A stretch of 64,000 nt of DNA, taken from positions 1 to 64,000 of the forward strand of contig NZ_FOHE01000012.1 in NCBI RefSeq assembly GCF_900111445.1. The letters run 5' to 3'. Shown one piece after another: positions 29,610-39,000 of this stretch. This DNA comes from Oceanobacillus limi (GTDB lineage: Bacteria > Bacillota > Bacilli > Bacillales > Amphibacillaceae). The number at the start of each line of letters is the position of its first letter. Position 1 is the stretch's first letter. The notes under the pieces were generated by a model that saw only the letters and a list, made by a program, of their open reading frames with translations, searched no databases and had not been told where the DNA came from. Made by a program: the position numbers and the translations under genes.

Positions 29610-31439
29610 TCATTTAAATAAAGCCATCAATTTTTCCCAAAATCCTTTTTCTTCTTCCACTTCTTCAGGCGCATCCGTTGTTTCGGGATCCTCATTGGTA
29701 ATACTTTCCGTCTTTAAAATAAATTGTACGGAGTTTACCTTCTCATTTTCCTCGGAAACAAACGACTTTGCTTCAAAATCTGATTTATCATATTCATTCA
29801 TCATCTGATCAATTTCATCTGTCATTTGGTCTGGTAAATCACTCGTTGATTCATCCAATTCTGTTGTACCATCGTGTAATTCGCCAACACCATTTTCTAA
29901 TTCACTGGTTCCATCCGATAAGTCGACAATCCCGCCATGTAGCTCTTTATAAGCGTTCGATAACTCATTTACTCCGCCAGTATAATCGACTAATCCATCA
30001 TGGAAGGAATCATAGTTCTTAGACAAGCTCGTTAAACCTTCTTGAAGCTGGGCCAAGCCGTCTGTATCCATGTTTTCTAGTGAAGTAGATAATTCTGATG
30101 CCATCGTTTCTAGGTTTGCTTTCATTTCGGAGAGTCCATCAATTACTCCTTCTAATGTTTGATCCACTACACCAAATGCTTGCTTCACTTCGTCATACGT
30201 TCCTTTTGCAGTACGAGCAGCGGTATACGTTTCAACTAATCTATCAACTACATCAGGTTCTGCGCCACTACTATATAATTCTTGTATCTCTTGTTTGGAA
30301 ACGTTATGACTAGGAATGGCTTCCATTGCTTCATCCAAGGCATTATATGCAGTGGCATAATTTCCTTTTAGCCTTTCCAAGCCTTGAACCGTTTCATCGA
30401 GGCCTTTTACTATTTCTCCAAGACCATTTGCCAATTGATCCAAGTCACTCAAATCCATGTCGTCGGCATCGCCAAGGGATTTGGTGATTGTTTCCAGTGC
30501 TTGTGCAATTTCCTCGGAACCATTTACGAGATCACCAGACCCACCGTCAAGATCAGCCAAGCCACGATTAAATTGGCCGGAACCATCCTGTAAATCCGCT
30601 ACACCGCGATTTAACTCGGAAACTCCATTTTCCAATTCGCCAACACCATCGTTTAACTCAGCAATGGCATCAGATAACGTCCTCATTTCCCCTGTCATCT
30701 CATCTACATCTGGCTCTTCAATCGACATAGAGGATGGAATACCAGTGATCTCAACTCCGTCTAGTTCAAAACCGACAGCATCTGCTTCTACGACAAGCGT
30801 TTCTTCTTTTTCCGGCATGACGGTAAAGGTCACTTGCTTGTTTTTCCCAGCATTGGCAACCATCCCATCCTCCGCCCTGATATTACTAAAAATACTTGTA
30901 TCTAGCGGAAGGGAGATCTGTAATAAATAGTTTTCATAAAATATCGGATCAACATTTTCATTCGCAGCAGTTTCAATCCGAATTTGGATAGAACCCTCTT
31001 TTCCGGCTATTTCCTCTGGAGAAATTTCCTTTCCGTCTAAATAATAGGCTACAGAAACATCCCACGGCAAAGGCTCTTTATCCATATTTCCTTGGTAGTA
31101 GAATTTGCCTTCTTCCGCGGTAAATTGAACCTTATTGTCGCTTTGCTCTATTTCTGACAAGTCGGTTAAGTTTTTCACACTTGAATAATTTCCAAAGTCA
31201 ATTACGTTTCCTGACTCAGATATGTCAAATGTGTTTACAACATAAATATCTTGGCTTTCCCCATTGGCGTGAAGTGTTGCATAGACGACTTCATCCTTCG
31301 AAGAAATTTCCCCATCGCTGTTAGCAGTATCATCCTCTGATTTACTGTCACTTGTTGAAGCCGTTACAAGAAATGACGGCAATATAAGGACGACAGCTGC
31401 TAAGACAAATAGTATCTTTTTCATTCTCCTCATCATCAT
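29610..31439 (-). CDS. Secreted/anchored repeat protein, partner of the MMPL exporter
   Basis: A 609-residue protein. The signal peptide is within the first 30 residues (ILFVLAAVVLILPSFLVTAS), then a beta-rich N-terminal half. The middle (about 245-300 and 500-550) has heptad-like repeats of the form LNDGVGELENGVSELNRGVADL, as in YhgE/Pip-type phage-receptor and ESX accessory proteins. It ends in an acidic tail and an FWEKLMALFK amphipathic helix, without a clear final membrane segment. Its start overlaps the MMPL stop, so the two are translated together. It is probably a periplasmic extension or adaptor of the MMPL protein. Several adjacent ATG codons follow AAGGAG; the third (31433) has the best spacing. 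Confidence 0.75.
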   Translation of the reverse strand: MMMRRMKKILFVLAAVVLILPSFLVTASTSDSKSEDDTANSDGEISSKDEVVYATLHANGESQDIYVVNTFDISESGNVIDFGNYSSVKNLTDLSEIEQSDNKVQFTAEEGKFYYQGNMDKEPLPWDVSVAYYLDGKEISPEEIAGKEGSIQIRIETAANENVDPIFYENYLLQISLPLDTSIFSNIRAEDGMVANAGKNKQVTFTVMPEKEETLVVEADAVGFELDGVEITGIPSSMSIEEPDVDEMTGEMRTLSDAIAELNDGVGELENGVSELNRGVADLQDGSGQFNRGLADLDGGSGDLVNGSEEIAQALETITKSLGDADDMDLSDLDQLANGLGEIVKGLDETVQGLERLKGNYATAYNALDEAMEAIPSHNVSKQEIQELYSSGAEPDVVDRLVETYTAARTAKGTYDEVKQAFGVVDQTLEGVIDGLSEMKANLETMASELSTSLENMDTDGLAQLQEGLTSLSKNYDSFHDGLVDYTGGVNELSNAYKELHGGIVDLSDGTSELENGVGELHDGTTELDESTSDLPDQMTDEIDQMMNEYDKSDFEAKSFVSEENEKVNSVQFILKTESITNEDPETTDAPEEVEEEKGFWEKLMALFK

Positions 31440-33379
31440 TTCTCCTTATAGAAATTTGCTTTCCATGTTGTTTTATCAATCACCTTATCAAACACCAATA
31501 ACATCGCTGGTAGGAAAAATACCACCATAATAAAGGCTAACAATGCCCCACGTCCTAGTAGTAGTCCAATCGAAGAAACAACTGGGTTCGTCGATGTGAG
31601 CGACAGAATAAACCCAACACTGGATAAAATGGAAGCAGAAACCAAAATCGAGAATAACTTTTCATCGATTGTTCTCTTAATTGCCATTAATGCCGGCATT
31701 TCTTTCCGGTATTCCTTGTACGCTTCCGTTAGTAAAATTGCATAGTCAACCGTCGCAGCGAGCTGTACGGTACTTACGATCAAATACCCGACGAACACAA
31801 GCGATGAATTCGTGAAGTATGGAACGGCTAAGTTAATCCAAACCGCTGATTGAATCGTAAGTAGCAATACAATTGGAAACGAAATCGATTTAAACGTGAC
31901 CAGTAATACAATCGCAATCGTTATAACGGTTAGTAAATTTACAACCGTATTATCTCTTTGCACCACATTTTTCATGTCATACAGTGTCACGCTTTCCCCA
32001 AGGGAGTAAACATCATCTCCATAATAACTTTTTGCTACCTCCTGGACTTCTTCAATAAGCCCAAAGGCAGTCTCCCCTTCTGTATCGGTATTTGTCTGGA
32101 GAATGACCCGGCTGTAATTTTCCGAATAAAACTGCTCTGTTACGGATTCTTCCAAATACTCGGGAGGAATTGCTGCACTGACCGTGTTTACGTATGCTAG
32201 CACACTTGTAACATGATTCATATCTTCTAAATCGTTCACGAGTGCTTCCTCTTTTGCAATGTCTCCTTTAGGAACAAGTAAAACCATGGAGGTATTTTTC
32301 CCAAATTCCTCCTCAATCTTAACGACATCACTACCTGCACGAGTTGAATCTGGTTGCTCCCCAATTCCATAGATAAAACTCGTTTGACCTTGTGCTAAAA
32401 ATGCCGGCACAATCAGTAAAAATACAAGAAGTAAACTAGGAATTCGCAGCTTCACAACGCGCTTGCCGATATTTTTAAATTTCGGTATGAATGGCTTGTG
32501 CTGCGTTTTATCAATCCATTTATAAAACATTAAGGTTAATGCTGGTAAAAATACCATGACACTAATAAAGCTTAAGACAATCCCTTTGACAAGGTTCACA
32601 CCTAAATCAGATCCGATCTCAAAATTCATAAACGTAAGTGCCATAAATCCAAAGAAGGTCGTTGATGCACTCGCGACAATGGCAGGGAAGGATCGCTTCA
32701 TCGCAAGTCGCATCGCTTCATTCGGATCAGCTACTTTTTGTCGATAATCTGCAAAACTATGCAGCAAGAAAATCGCATAATCCAGGGAAACTGCAAGCTG
32801 TAAGATCGGTGCAACAGACTGTGTGACAAAAGATATTTCCCCAATAAAAATATTCGTTCCTAAGTTAATCAGCACCGATACCCCGATCGCCGTTAGGAAA
32901 AAGACCGGTTCCATCCAGGAGGTTGTTGAAAGAACCAATATGATCACAATAATCGGTATTAACAACGCTGCTGCATACATCGTTTCGGTAAAAGCCATTT
33001 TTTGTTGGGTTGCTGTATCTAAAGCCTCCCCAGCCATGGCATTTTCCTCGCCAATCAAGTCATAAATGGCATCGGTTATTTCCACTTCATCCCCATCACG
33101 TATGCTGAAGGAAAATAACGCGTTATCATCTTTATAATAGGTTTCTACCGTATCGGCATCCGCCATTTCAATCGGCGTTTTTATGTCGATCGCATCATCG
33201 AGCCACGTTACGTCCGATACACCATCAATCGAAGAAAGCTCTTCTTTAAAAACGAGCGCTTCCTGAACGGTTACATCATGAATCATGACTCTTGTATTCG
33301 GAACCGAACCATCAAATTCTTGATCCATCACGTCCATTGCATCGGTAGACTGTGCATCCTCTGGCAAGTAATCTACCAT
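31436..33379 (-). CDS. MMPL/RND-family exporter (N-terminus unsettled)
   Basis: A large membrane protein of the MMPL family. The ORF from the first ATG (33379) has 647 residues: an outer domain, a helix bundle (about 135-310) with LAVSLDYAIFLLHSF, a second outer domain, and a second bundle with LAATVDYAILLTEAYKEY. The paired GLDY-type motifs are typical. MMPL proteins normally begin with a membrane helix, and that helix is present upstream in the same frame (RIIKHKKSILITFLIVTVIS, 33476-33417), but no ATG, GTG or TTG precedes it before a stop at 33499. Either a near-cognate codon such as ATA at 33490 is used, 10 bases after GAGAGG, or a one-base change separates ATG 33500 from the frame. It probably exports lipids or drugs with the downstream partner. 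Confidence 0.8.
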   Translation of the reverse strand: MVDYLPEDAQSTDAMDVMDQEFDGSVPNTRVMIHDVTVQEALVFKEELSSIDGVSDVTWLDDAIDIKTPIEMADADTVETYYKDDNALFSFSIRDGDEVEITDAIYDLIGEENAMAGEALDTATQQKMAFTETMYAAALLIPIIVIILVLSTTSWMEPVFFLTAIGVSVLINLGTNIFIGEISFVTQSVAPILQLAVSLDYAIFLLHSFADYRQKVADPNEAMRLAMKRSFPAIVASASTTFFGFMALTFMNFEIGSDLGVNLVKGIVLSFISVMVFLPALTLMFYKWIDKTQHKPFIPKFKNIGKRVVKLRIPSLLLVFLLIVPAFLAQGQTSFIYGIGEQPDSTRAGSDVVKIEEEFGKNTSMVLLVPKGDIAKEEALVNDLEDMNHVTSVLAYVNTVSAAIPPEYLEESVTEQFYSENYSRVILQTNTDTEGETAFGLIEEVQEVAKSYYGDDVYSLGESVTLYDMKNVVQRDNTVVNLLTVITIAIVLLVTFKSISFPIVLLLTIQSAVWINLAVPYFTNSSLVFVGYLIVSTVQLAATVDYAILLTEAYKEYRKEMPALMAIKRTIDEKLFSILVSASILSSVGFILSLTSTNPVVSSIGLLLGRGALLAFIMVVFFLPAMLLVFDKVIDKTTWKANFYKEK

Positions 33380-33588
33380 ATTATAGTTAACAGCTACTCC
33401 AAATTGAGCAACCGTGCTAATGACCGTAACAATTAGAAACGTTATTAAAATCGATTTTTTATGTTTAATGATTCGTGTTGCTATATCTATAACCGCTCAT
33501 CCTCTCTTGCAAAAGCAAAAATTCCACCTTAATATTATATAAACACGGTGTTGCTTTTACAACAAACAGTTTTATAGGATGCGTACAA

Positions 33589-33619
33589 TAGCCAACATTT
33601 CGGCAGCATATGTTGGCTA
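33589..33619. promoter_or_regulatory. Operator-like inverted repeat between MMPL and TetR genes
   Basis: Perfect 10-bp arms TAGCCAACAT (33589-33598) and ATGTTGGCTA (33610-33619), 11-bp spacer. It sits in the divergent control region, 30 bp before the likely TetR start, so it is the best candidate for the TetR site. Confidence 0.65.
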
Positions 33620-33648
33620 ACGCGAAAATTTTCAAGGAGGGGATTCCA

Positions 33649-34218
33649 ATTAGTTCCACGAAATTAGACCGACGGAAAAAATATACTCGTAAGGTTTTAA
33701 GGGAAAGCTTGATGGATCTGTTAAAAGAAAAACAAATTTCCTCAATTACAGTTAAGGAGCTCTGTGAATTGGCAGACATCAATCGTTCTACATTTTATGC
33801 ACATTATGCAGACCATTTTGACCTGCTCACGCAAATTGAAGACGAATTAATCGACGATATGAATCAGTACCTCAGTGCATACAACTTCGAGAAGGAAGAA
33901 GAAGCTGTTCAAATGGTAGAAAAGCTACTCGAATACTTTGCAACCAAGCAGGACGAATGCAAAACACTTCTTCAAAAAGATGGGGATTCTTCCTTTCAAA
34001 AGAAAGTAACCGATGTTGCCCATCGATTTATCATGAAAAACTGGATGGAAGTGAACCTCCTCGACCGAAATATATCCGAGTATTTGAGTGCGTTTATTGT
34101 AACTGGAAGTATTCAAATGATGAAAATGTGGTTATATAACGGAATGGATAAATCACCGAAAGAAATGGCTGAACTAATTAATAATTTTATTAACAAAGGA
34201 CTTTTCGGTTTGAAATAA
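33649..34218 (+). CDS. TetR/AcrR-family regulator of the MMPL exporter
   Basis: A regulator of about 189 residues: HTH near the N-terminus (ISSITVKELCELADINRSTFYAHYADHFDLL) and a C-terminal TetR_C-like helical domain. It is divergent from the MMPL operon and probably represses it. The best RBS (AAGGAGGGG) is followed 6 bases later by ATT at 33649, not by ATG, GTG or TTG. The upstream in-frame ATG at 33610 lies inside the operator palindrome and has no RBS. So the start is either a rare ATT or the weak ATG. Confidence 0.82.
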   Translation: MSSTKLDRRKKYTRKVLRESLMDLLKEKQISSITVKELCELADINRSTFYAHYADHFDLLTQIEDELIDDMNQYLSAYNFEKEEEAVQMVEKLLEYFATKQDECKTLLQKDGDSSFQKKVTDVAHRFIMKNWMEVNLLDRNISEYLSAFIVTGSIQMMKMWLYNGMDKSPKEMAELINNFINKGLFGLK

Positions 34219-34287
34219 GTTGGCTTTTTCCCCATGACCCTTGATGAATCTTTTTGGCGGAATTCATCATAATAAAACCAAAAGGAT

Positions 34288-34731
34288 GTGGTGAAATTGC
34301 CAAAGGAGAATATCGTAGTTGAAGAGTTAAACACGTTATTAAGAGGCACTTATATGGGTATACGATCACTGGAACATTATATTCAAAAGGTAGAAGATGA
34401 TGCGTTAAAAAGCGAATCCCAATCGATGCAACAGGAAACAAAGCTAAATGCTCAAAAACTAGCGGAGCGTATTCAAAACTTAGGCGGCGTCCCTGCTGAC
34501 AGTGAAGGGGCATCTGGAAGAATGCACAGTTTTATGCACCAAATGATGCTCTCAGACGACTCAGATAAAATGGTACAAGACGCTATTAAAGGCCTCGACA
34601 AGTATGGAGTAGAATATTCCGAGGAAATCGTAAAAGGCGATTTGGATCCAATCAGCAAACAACTCGTCGAGGAAGTAATTGACACAAACCGTCGTCATGC
34701 AGAGCGTTTAAAACATTTGCTTGATGGATAA
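34288..34731 (+). CDS. DUF2383-family four-helix protein
   Basis: A 147-residue, highly helical, ferritin-like protein. The opening NTLLRGTYMGIRSLEHYIQKV and the closing VEEVIDTNRRHAERLKHLL fit the DUF2383/PA2169 group. The conserved Glu/His positions of helices 1 and 4 (EHY, RRHAERL) could bind metal, which is not proven. Two GTG codons (34288, 34291) and a TTG follow AAAAGGA; 34291 has usable spacing. Role unknown; relatives are linked with stress and sporulation. Confidence 0.65.
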   Translation: MVKLPKENIVVEELNTLLRGTYMGIRSLEHYIQKVEDDALKSESQSMQQETKLNAQKLAERIQNLGGVPADSEGASGRMHSFMHQMMLSDDSDKMVQDAIKGLDKYGVEYSEEIVKGDLDPISKQLVEEVIDTNRRHAERLKHLLDG

Positions 34732-34853
34732 ACGTCGCACCCATAGAAAGGTTTTCGAAAGAAGCACAGGGAATTTTAGCCACCTTGTGCTATGAAAGCC
34801 CCGTTTGTTAAATAGCCTCCCCGCCTTTCGTTCCTTCATGGTTACATTGGCAT

Positions 34854-35120
34854 TTAGTCTACCTTCAATTCATCAGGGATAGGTGGCAAAGGTGGGTCAG
34901 GCGTAAACGTATCAATTGCAACATCGATAATTAATATCGTCCATAGAATCATAGCAATGACACTTCCAATTTTTATTAACTTAATCTGAATATCCGACAA
35001 CTCAGGAATTTCTTTAAATCTCCATCGGTCAAATAGAAAAAAACTTTCTTCTGGTTCATAGAGACTCCAAATGCAAAAACCATAAACAGGTATCGAAAAC
35101 ACGATGAGAATAAATAACAT
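34854..35120 (-). CDS. Small membrane protein, 88 aa (possible DUF6199)
   Basis: Two membrane segments: LFILIVFSIPVYGFCIWSLY at the N-terminus and IKIGSVIAMILWTILIIDVAI in the second half, with a soluble loop (EPEESFFLFDRWRFKE) and a Pro-rich tail (TPDPPLPPIPDEL). The short layout with a W-R/F-E pair resembles DUF6199 proteins. Assignment is tentative and the role unknown. Confidence 0.55.
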   Translation of the reverse strand: MLFILIVFSIPVYGFCIWSLYEPEESFFLFDRWRFKEIPELSDIQIKLIKIGSVIAMILWTILIIDVAIDTFTPDPPLPPIPDELKVD

Positions 35121-35435
35121 TGCTCATCCCCCCATTAGCAGGATATATTACTTATACGATTCTGCTTACCACAAGTTTCAATCCCTTACAGCACTTTTAG
35201 AAGAAACTTATGGGAAAAACCTTATTCTTCATTCTAACATAAAATTCTGACTTCACTTCGGTCATGAGCAACTTTTTTATGTACCATTGTTTACGTCTAA
35301 ACGGAACGGTTATGTTATAGGTCTCCCCCCTATTTTCCTCCACAATCAACCTCCCCTTATCACAACAGCCCAAATATCGACATAGGATATGTCCATGGGA
35401 TTTCTATATTCCTAAGTAAAGGAGATAGATAAATC
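35121..35435. other. Gene-free stretch before the transporter
   Basis: 315 bp. A small perfect hairpin GACATA-GGA-TATGTC is at 35379-35393, about 40 bp before the next ATG. AAAGGAGATAG is the ribosome site of the gene at 35436. I see no ORF with an RBS here. Confidence 0.4.
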
Positions 35436-36863
35436 ATGGATCTTACATTATCACATTGGTTATATTTAATTGGCACATTACTGGTTATCTTAACGATGTT
35501 ATTTCGACAAAATGTTGTTGTGCCAGCGTTAGTCATGAGTTTTTTTGTTGCTTGGTCCTTTACCGGATCTTTCCTAGATGGAATCCAAGCGATATTCAAT
35601 GCCAACTTAACCGCAGCCACGGAGCTGTTTAACATCTTTTTAATCATTGCGGTCATGACAGCACTCTTACGGATGATTCAATCCATCGGTGCTGATGAAC
35701 AAATGGTTCAACCGTTTCAGAAAGTCATGAAAAACGGAACATTATCCTTTTGGGTACTTGTGGTTGTTACGTATATATTGTCCTTGTTCTTTTGGCCAGC
35801 ACCAGCCGTTCCACTGATTGGTGCGTTATTAATCCCCGTAGCCATTCAAGCCGGACTGTCACCAATTGGGGCAGCGATTGCGATTTCTCTAGCTGGTCAT
35901 GGGATGGCATTGTCATCCGATTTCATTCTCAAAGTGGCCCCAGAATTAACCGCTTCAAGCAGTGGTGCACTAGAGGCGAGTGCGATTGGCGAGCAAACCC
36001 TCATTTTGTCACTCGTTGCCGGGGCTGTCTCTCTAACAATGGCTTATTTCATGGTTCGTAAATCAATCAAAAAACCTGCAAAGCAAAACCTCACAGAATG
36101 GGAGAAAAGTGGTGACGATGACTTAAACCTAAATGCAGATGACACGGAAGTTAAAAAAGGAAAATACAGCCCAGTATTCGCTGTTCTCGTACCTGGTATC
36201 TTTCTCGTCATTGTCACGTATGTCGTTGTTGCAACATTCTCTGATGTCGTTCCAGCAATTGAAGACGGAGCAGGTTCTGCCCTCGTTGGAGGAACCGCAA
36301 TTCTATTAATCATTGTCATGTCACTCTTCCGGGATTACAAGAAAACATTGCAAGAGGTTAGTGATCATATCGTGAAAGGATTTGTGTTTGCTTTTAAAGT
36401 TATGGGGCTTGTAATTCCAGTTGCTGCGTTTTTCTTTATCGGAAGTGGTGAGCTAGCAGGGCAAATTTTCGGAACAGATTCAGATACGACTCCTTCCTTC
36501 CTGTTTGATTTAGTGCAGGAAAGTCAAGCGTTCATTCCCAATAACGCGTTTTTCACCGCTTTAGGTGTGTTGATTTTAGGTATGGTGTCTGGACTTGATG
36601 GCTCTGGTTTCTCTGCCTTGCCATTAATCGGTTCGCTTTCCGAGGCATTAGCCGCTTCAACAGGTATGGATCCAACTACACTTGCTTCCATTGGTCAAAT
36701 TGGAGCGATTTGGGTTGGTGGTGGAACACTCGTTGCCTGGTCACCAATCATCGCTATCGCTGGTTTTGCCAAAATTTCAGTTATTGACCTTGTCCGAAAA
36801 AGCTTCATCCCAGTAGTTACTGGCCTACTCGTTACCATGATATTTGCATTACTGTTCCTCTAA
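35436..36863 (+). CDS. Integral membrane transporter, ion-transporter superfamily type
   Basis: A 475-residue protein with about 11-12 helices and a hydrophilic loop (about 210-245, KNLTEWEKSGDDDLNLNADDTEVKKGKY). Repeated features are a first-half AIAISLAGHGMALSSDF and a second-half GMVSGLDGSGFSALPLIGSL, each with the broken-helix look of ion-transporter (DcuC/CitMHS/NhaC-like) permeases. The substrate is unknown; an organic anion or proton/sodium exchange is possible. It stands alone with a strong terminator. Confidence 0.65.
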   Translation: MDLTLSHWLYLIGTLLVILTMLFRQNVVVPALVMSFFVAWSFTGSFLDGIQAIFNANLTAATELFNIFLIIAVMTALLRMIQSIGADEQMVQPFQKVMKNGTLSFWVLVVVTYILSLFFWPAPAVPLIGALLIPVAIQAGLSPIGAAIAISLAGHGMALSSDFILKVAPELTASSSGALEASAIGEQTLILSLVAGAVSLTMAYFMVRKSIKKPAKQNLTEWEKSGDDDLNLNADDTEVKKGKYSPVFAVLVPGIFLVIVTYVVVATFSDVVPAIEDGAGSALVGGTAILLIIVMSLFRDYKKTLQEVSDHIVKGFVFAFKVMGLVIPVAAFFFIGSGELAGQIFGTDSDTTPSFLFDLVQESQAFIPNNAFFTALGVLILGMVSGLDGSGFSALPLIGSLSEALAASTGMDPTTLASIGQIGAIWVGGGTLVAWSPIIAIAGFAKISVIDLVRKSFIPVVTGLLVTMIFALLFL

Positions 36864-36874
36864 AGAAAAAGACA

Positions 36875-36910
36875 AAAACCCTTGGAATGCATAGATTCTA
36901 AGGGTTTTTC
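36875..36910 (+). terminator. Terminator after the transporter
   Basis: AAAAACCCTT (36875-36884) with AAGGGTTTTT (36901-36910), inner GAAT/ATTC pairs, immediately past the stop. Confidence 0.9.
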
Positions 36911-37064
36911 ATGAAAATATATATTACCATGTAACGGACAAAAAGAGATATTTTTTCCATTTTGAGGATCCTAAACGAGTCAGATGTGTACCTCTTTTAA
37001 AATACAGAACGAGAGGATTTTCTTGTAAACTGCCCCTCATTCCGCTACTCTTCTTTCCAAAAAA

Positions 37065-37322
37065 CTAATGTAATGCACTTACCTCTTTCACCGCTTTGAT
37101 TTCCTCATGGCTGCAATTTTCACAGTAAAAATAATGTAAGCACTGGTGGTTTTCTAATGATTTAGGATCTCCATCAAAAAGCTTAATCATATCAATATCC
37201 ATATAAGCACTATAGTCATCAAAAAAATCGGCCAGCTTTCCTTGATCAGCGATCGTTGATTCACAGCTTGGACATTCCATGGAAACCGATTCGAACCCAT
37301 TACATAAAGGACAGAAATACAT
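37065..37322 (-). CDS. Small zinc-ribbon protein, 85 aa
   Basis: Three Cys pairs: CPLC and CPSC in the first 30 residues, and CLHYFYCENC near the C-terminus, which suggests one or two zinc ribbons around an acidic helix (LADFFDDYSAYMDIDMIKLFDGD). The start MYFCPLCNG is preferred: AAGGAG stands 8 bases before ATG, and the 15 codons upstream have no RBS. No partner genes. Role unknown. Confidence 0.7.
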   Translation of the reverse strand: MYFCPLCNGFESVSMECPSCESTIADQGKLADFFDDYSAYMDIDMIKLFDGDPKSLENHQCLHYFYCENCSHEEIKAVKEVSALH

Positions 37323-37406
37323 CAGCCCAACTCCTTTATTATCGTACATATATTTAAAATCTCTCAAGGGGAGTTAAATTATGTAATAAAGAAAAGGAAA
37401 TAAAGC

Positions 37407-37445
37407 AAAAGCTCCTAAGCGTTACGAACGCCTAGGAGTTTTTAC
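37407..37445 (-). terminator. Terminator of the ydbST-like operon
   Basis: CTCCTAAGCGTT (37412-37423) with AACGCCTAGGAG (37427-37438), loop ACG. T-rich on both sides, so it may also stop plus-strand transcripts. Confidence 0.82.
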
Positions 37446-37482
37446 CGTTAAAACTCCATTCTCATCGAATCTGTTTCATTAT

Positions 37483-39000
37483 TTACCCTTCAACTTGCAC
37501 GTCCTCATGCCGCTTCAAATACCAATTCTCCATTCCCAATGCATATGGCAATGGGAGGTCTTGAATCGTTTCGATATGGGCTGGTACCGAACGATTCATC
37601 GTCGTGATGGAAGCAACATGAAACATCCGTTGCAGCCGGTTTTGCGAATAAGACATTTCAATCATATTCCTTCGTTTCGTAATAAACATTCGACTCGTTA
37701 AACCACCATGCCACCATTGTATTTGATCAGTCGTGACGATATACCTGGTATGTATGTAATCAAGGATTCGGTTTAACACAACTAGGATCAATAGGACAAT
37801 ACTCAATATCCACCATGCTTGTTCAATATTGAATGGCTCCGGCTTAAAGTAAAATAAACCGATTGTCGCTATCATCCAAACCCAACTTGGCCGTAACAGC
37901 TTAACCCATAGTGACTTTCGGGGCAACCTTTCTAATTCGGTATGTACTTTATACGTCGGTAATAATTCCTCAATTAACTGATATGCCTCGTGAATCGGTA
38001 AAAAAGGATAAAGAGAATTGACATTAACAGAACCATCCGAGTTATTTGGACTAGCTGAACTTATTAGCTTCACTTCTGCTAACCCAAAAAGTCGCTTGAT
38101 AAAGGTTTGGTTAATTTCTAAGCCTTGAACCTTTCTCTTTTCTATGGCAAAGTAACTTTCATCCAATACCCCTCGATCGATATAGATATACCTAGTATCG
38201 GAGGAGATCTCATACTTGCCAAAACGGATAAACGTACGCACAAAACCAAATACAACGGCAATAATAATCGCCACAACGATTAGTCCAAATAAAAGCCATG
38301 TGCTATGAAGTAACACGTTAAAAATGCCCTCAACCTCATCCTGATCCGGTAGTAATGGTTCCACATAATCAATCACCCCAAATACAATTGGAATGATTGC
38401 CAGAAAACTTAAGGATGTAAAGCTCGCCTTCACCAAGTCTTTTCGCTGAGGTGTAAAGTGAATGGTACGACTTTTCTCTTGCGCCGGTCCTTGCTCTTCC
38501 CCTACAATCTCCTGTTCACCAATTGACGGATCAACTTCAGGCTCGCTTTCTTCTATAGGAGTGTTTTCCTTACCCGGCTGCACCAACTCAATTAGGTAAT
38601 CCGCATGTTTCTTCGTTAATACCTCAAAGTGAATGGAATCGTCCTCCCCATCCATCGCCGTTTCAAATGTTAACGAAGTAAGACCAACCAGCTTATGGAA
38701 TACCGTCGTCTTTCTCGTCACATTTTGAATCCGTGAAAATGGAATGGTACTTGTGTGTTTTGTAAAAACACCCTTATAAACGTGAAACGTACGATCCTTC
38801 CATTCATATTTTTCAACAAACCATGCTGCTACTATATAGATAAGTCGCCACAACACAAGAATTACAAATGCATACCTACCATACTCCATAAGCCAGAATT
38901 CGGAATCCTTGTTGAAAACGAATAATATCAAACCAATAAACAAACTATTTTTCACTAACTGATAGATGCGAAAAGGAATCGTTAATGGATGGTATCGCAT
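37483..39000 (-). CDS. ydbT: Bacterial PH-domain membrane protein, YdbT-like
   Basis: A 505-residue membrane protein with three bPH2-type domains, each following membrane helices: one after helices at about 15-60 (FHVYKGVFTKHTSTIPFSRIQNVTRKTTV), one after about 195-260 (IYIDRGVLDESYFAIEKRKVQGLEINQTF), and one after about 365-410 (WWHGGLTSRMFITKRRNMIEMSYSQN). An acidic linker lies at about 145-180. It overlaps the YdbS-like gene by one base (TAATG). In B. subtilis, ydbST is in the sigma-W regulon and protects against an antimicrobial made by B. amyloliquefaciens. The same kind of envelope protection is inferred. Confidence 0.85.
   Translation of the reverse strand: MRYHPLTIPFRIYQLVKNSLFIGLILFVFNKDSEFWLMEYGRYAFVILVLWRLIYIVAAWFVEKYEWKDRTFHVYKGVFTKHTSTIPFSRIQNVTRKTTVFHKLVGLTSLTFETAMDGEDDSIHFEVLTKKHADYLIELVQPGKENTPIEESEPEVDPSIGEQEIVGEEQGPAQEKSRTIHFTPQRKDLVKASFTSLSFLAIIPIVFGVIDYVEPLLPDQDEVEGIFNVLLHSTWLLFGLIVVAIIIAVVFGFVRTFIRFGKYEISSDTRYIYIDRGVLDESYFAIEKRKVQGLEINQTFIKRLFGLAEVKLISSASPNNSDGSVNVNSLYPFLPIHEAYQLIEELLPTYKVHTELERLPRKSLWVKLLRPSWVWMIATIGLFYFKPEPFNIEQAWWILSIVLLILVVLNRILDYIHTRYIVTTDQIQWWHGGLTSRMFITKRRNMIEMSYSQNRLQRMFHVASITTMNRSVPAHIETIQDLPLPYALGMENWYLKRHEDVQVEG

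Noticed and set aside
33465-33782. 105-codon minus-strand ORF at the MMPL/TetR gap
   Set aside because: Antisense to the TetR gene; its end only matters as a possible frameshift partner of the MMPL start.
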